Shown here in pieces: positions 62,049-64,000 of a stretch of DNA of 64,000 bases (position 1 is its first letter; each line of letters starts with the position of its first letter). The notes under the pieces are model-generated. The model ran no database searches, was not told the origin of the DNA, and was given only the letters and a program-made list of their open reading frames with translations. Position numbers and translations under genes: made by a program. This DNA is from Bacteroidota bacterium. Its GTDB lineage: Bacteria; Bacteroidota; Ignavibacteria; Kapaibacteriales; UBA2268. The DNA is taken from NCBI GenBank assembly GCA_029974985.1, contig JARKQC010000006.1:1-64000 (forward strand), written 5' to 3'.

Positions 62049-63032
62049 TTATTTAACCATTAAACTGCAAATAGCCGAAACAGTAATCATATCGTCAGTG
62101 CTACAGCCACGTGATAAATCGCAATACGGTTTTTTTAATCCTTGTACTATTGGTCCAACAGCTTCTGCGTCTGCAAGTCTTTCAGTAAGTTTATAACCGA
62201 TATTTCCCGCGTTCAAATCGGGGAATACAAGAACGTTTGCCTGACCTGCAACCTTACTTCCCGGGAATTTTTTATTTCCAATCGAAGGAATAATAGCGGC
62301 ATCGAGTTGCATTTCACCATCGCTTAAAATATGAGGTGCTTTTTCTTTAAGCATAGCTGTTGCATCTTTTACTTTTGTTACCAAATCGTGGTCGGCAGAG
62401 CCGTTTGTCGAAAATGACAACATTGCAACTTTTGGCTCTATTCCAGTAATTGATTGGAAATTGGTAGCCGAGCTAATAGCAATATCACATAACTGAGCTG
62501 AATTTGGGTCTGGATTAACGGCACAATCTGCAAAACATAATAATTTATCAGGAAAAGTCATTATAAAAAATGAGCTTACAATAGAAATTCCGTGTGCTAC
62601 GCCTACGGAATAAATAGACGCTCTCATCACATTACCTGTAGAAGACACATTACCAGCTAAAACGACTTGTACCTCGTTTGTATCGAGTAGAAATCCTGCA
62701 AAATATAAGGGGTCTAATAATGTTTGAGCCGCTTGTTCATAAGTCATACCCTTTGATTTGCGTTTTTCATATAGCATATTTGCAAATTTTTCAGTTAAAT
62801 TACTATCGCTTGGATTATAAATTTTTATATCGCTTAAATCAATTTTATTTTCATTTGCAATTTTAATAATATTATCGGGATTACCAACGAGAACGGGTCT
62901 TGCAATTTTATTTTTTAATAAATATTCAGAGCATTGTAAAGTCCGTAAATCTTCAGCATCTGGAAAAGCAACAAGCGCATTTACACTTTTTGCTTTATCG
63001 CGCATATTTGTAATAAAAGGATTTTGTCCCAT
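62049..63032 (-). CDS. pta: Phosphate acetyltransferase
   Basis: A 327-residue Pta that interconverts acetyl-CoA and acetyl phosphate. FPDAEDLRTLQCSEYLLKNKIARPVLVG, LVVTFPDK-like FIMTFPDKLLCFADCAVNPDP, AMLSFSTNGSADHD, ELQLDAA-like GEMQLDAAIIP and NVLVFPDLNAGNIGYKL are the usual blocks. It is single-domain, without the DRTGG extension. A good AAGGAGAG site precedes the start. It lies 22 bp after ackA, completing the acetate/ATP pathway. Confidence 0.93.
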   Translation of the reverse strand: MGQNPFITNMRDKAKSVNALVAFPDAEDLRTLQCSEYLLKNKIARPVLVGNPDNIIKIANENKIDLSDIKIYNPSDSNLTEKFANMLYEKRKSKGMTYEQAAQTLLDPLYFAGFLLDTNEVQVVLAGNVSSTGNVMRASIYSVGVAHGISIVSSFFIMTFPDKLLCFADCAVNPDPNSAQLCDIAISSATNFQSITGIEPKVAMLSFSTNGSADHDLVTKVKDATAMLKEKAPHILSDGEMQLDAAIIPSIGNKKFPGSKVAGQANVLVFPDLNAGNIGYKLTERLADAEAVGPIVQGLKKPYCDLSRGCSTDDMITVSAICSLMVK

Positions 63033-63054
63033 TTTTTACTCTCCTTATTTTTTA

Positions 63055-64000
63055 TTAAGTTAAAGGTGCATTAAGAACAACTCTACAAGTATCACGTGCC
63101 ATAATTAGTTCTTCATTAGTAGGAATAACATAAACTTTTATTTTACTCTCTTTTTTACTAATTATACCTTCTTTTCCGCCAAAAATAGTATTATTTTTCT
63201 TAGTATCAAGTTCTATACCGAGCCATTCGAGATTTTCACAAACTCTTTGTCTAATTTGAGCCGCATTTTCTCCAATACCACCAGTAAAACATATCGCATC
63301 GGCACCGTTCATACCAGCTAAATAAGCACCAATATATTTTTTAATTCTTGTACAAAACATTTTCACTGCTAAAGTAGCGCGTCTATCTTGGTATTCAGCC
63401 TCTTCTTCGAGCAGGTCTCTCATATCGTTCGTTAGACCAGAAATACCCATAATTCCACTACGTTTATTAAGCATATTAAAGACTTCGTCCATAGACGATG
63501 CTTCTTTGTGAGCGATAAATTCGACAATAGAAGGATCTATATCACCACAGCGTGTTCCCATAATAAGACCTTCGAGTGGAGTTAATCCCATTGATGTATC
63601 AATAGATTGACCATTTTTTATAGCACAAGCAGACGCACCATTACCAAGATGAAGAGTTATAATATTTGTCTTATTTTTGGGTAAATTCTCTAAAACTCTA
63701 TATCTATAAGAAACATATCTATGAGATGCACCATGAAAACCATATTTACGAATTTTATATCTGCGATAATATTGATAAGGAATAGCATATAAATAATTTT
63801 CTTCGGGCATAGTTTGATGAAAAGAAGTATCGAATATAGCTACTTGCGGGATTGATAGTCCGAACACCTCGCGAGCCGCTTTAATACCCTTAATATTAGC
63901 AGGATTATGCAAAGGTGCAAGATCAATATTATCTTCGAGACATTTTATAACATCATTATCAATTTTTACTGATTGGCTAAACATTTCACCACCGTGAACT
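63055..64000 (-). CDS. ackA: Acetate kinase (5' partial)
   Basis: The visible 315 residues are the C-terminal part; the frame stays open to the window edge, and the codons before the internal ATG at 63984 spell VHGGEM, the acetate kinase HGGE box. Further motifs: LAPLHNPANIKGI, VAIFDTSFHQTMPE, YGFHGASHRYVSYR, TLHLGNGASACAI, MGLTPLEGLIMGTRCGDIDP and FTGGIGENA. It makes acetyl phosphate or ATP with acetate. It is the first of an ackA-pta operon. Confidence 0.94.
   Translation of the reverse strand, partial: VHGGEMFSQSVKIDNDVIKCLEDNIDLAPLHNPANIKGIKAAREVFGLSIPQVAIFDTSFHQTMPEENYLYAIPYQYYRRYKIRKYGFHGASHRYVSYRYRVLENLPKNKTNIITLHLGNGASACAIKNGQSIDTSMGLTPLEGLIMGTRCGDIDPSIVEFIAHKEASSMDEVFNMLNKRSGIMGISGLTNDMRDLLEEEAEYQDRRATLAVKMFCTRIKKYIGAYLAGMNGADAICFTGGIGENAAQIRQRVCENLEWLGIELDTKKNNTIFGGKEGIISKKESKIKVYVIPTNEELIMARDTCRVVLNAPLT

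Noticed and set aside
1..64000. CRISPR arrays, tRNA and rRNA genes, IS elements
   Set aside because: No regularly spaced repeats, cloverleaf landmarks, rRNA sequence or transposase frames were found on reading both strands by eye.

Overview
The window is AT-rich chromosomal DNA from a Gram-negative bacterium of the Bacteroidota/Chlorobi assemblage; a Kapabacteria- or Ignavibacteria-like lineage is my best guess. The evidence is a type IX secretion (T9SS) C-terminal sorting domain on the WD40 protein at the left edge, a PorD-like DUF4835 protein, a PorE-like lipoprotein, several OmpA-type and beta-barrel outer-membrane proteins, a lipid A operon, and a repeated TATTTTTG/TATATTTG box upstream of genes that matches the Bacteroidota -7 promoter consensus. 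I found no rRNA, tRNA, CRISPR array, intact transposase or prophage structural gene.

Layout. 1-8.4 kb: end of a T9SS cargo, ArsR regulator plus PlsC acyltransferase, a drug-efflux MFS transporter, RmuC, an OmpA protein and a lipoprotein. 8.5-13.7 kb: soluble PAS histidine kinase, acyl-CoA dehydrogenase plus HMG-CoA lyase (leucine/acyl-CoA catabolism), LysE exporter. 13.8-18.9 kb: outer-membrane barrel, PorD-like protein, HNH nuclease, mreBCD. 18.9-23.6 kb (minus strand): MFS transporter, CaiB-type CoA-transferase, tyrS, STAS-like protein. 23.8-31.6 kb: S41 protease, ABC-F ATPase, an aspartase fused to a cyclic-nucleotide-binding-type domain, a repeat-rich 0.88-kb gap, a second acyl-CoA dehydrogenase. 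31.6-36.4 kb: FkbM methyltransferase, MgtE, TPR-like and outer-membrane proteins. 36.6-41.1 kb: lpxB, DUF374 acyltransferase, lpxK, lipoprotein, purine nucleoside phosphorylase, probably one operon. 41.1-56.7 kb: L,D-transpeptidase, DMT protein, MFS transporter, trans-sulfuration enzyme, DoxX, PhnD-sensor histidine kinase, PorE-like lipoprotein, a beta-barrel/SppA fusion, acid phosphatase, YacP-like NYN protein and a divergent helix-hairpin-helix outer-membrane protein. 56.8-57.1 kb: rpoZ. 57.2-60.4 kb: accessory island. 60.6-64 kb: thiamine-binding-like protein, hrcA, and pta-ackA (ackA runs off the window).

The most unusual region is 57.2-60.4 kb. It holds a BRO/DinD-like protein, an ASCH-domain protein, and upstream of the ASCH gene a gene that must once have encoded a 500-residue PIN-GNAT-EVE/PUA-like protein. 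That gene is split into two open frames by a perfect 43-bp tandem duplication; removing one copy restores one continuous frame exactly. Two ~95-bp imperfect direct repeats bracket the ASCH/PIN-GNAT pair, and each lies just upstream of a minus-strand gene. PIN RNase, GNAT and modified-base-reader folds together suggest an RNA-targeting toxin or defence module. That role is inference.

Other notable items are the aspartase fusion, the barrel-SppA fusion, a family of dispersed palindromes between genes (2.05, 27.5, 29.8, 30.2 and 36.4-36.6 kb), and divergent start codons only 3 bp apart at 54.77 kb.
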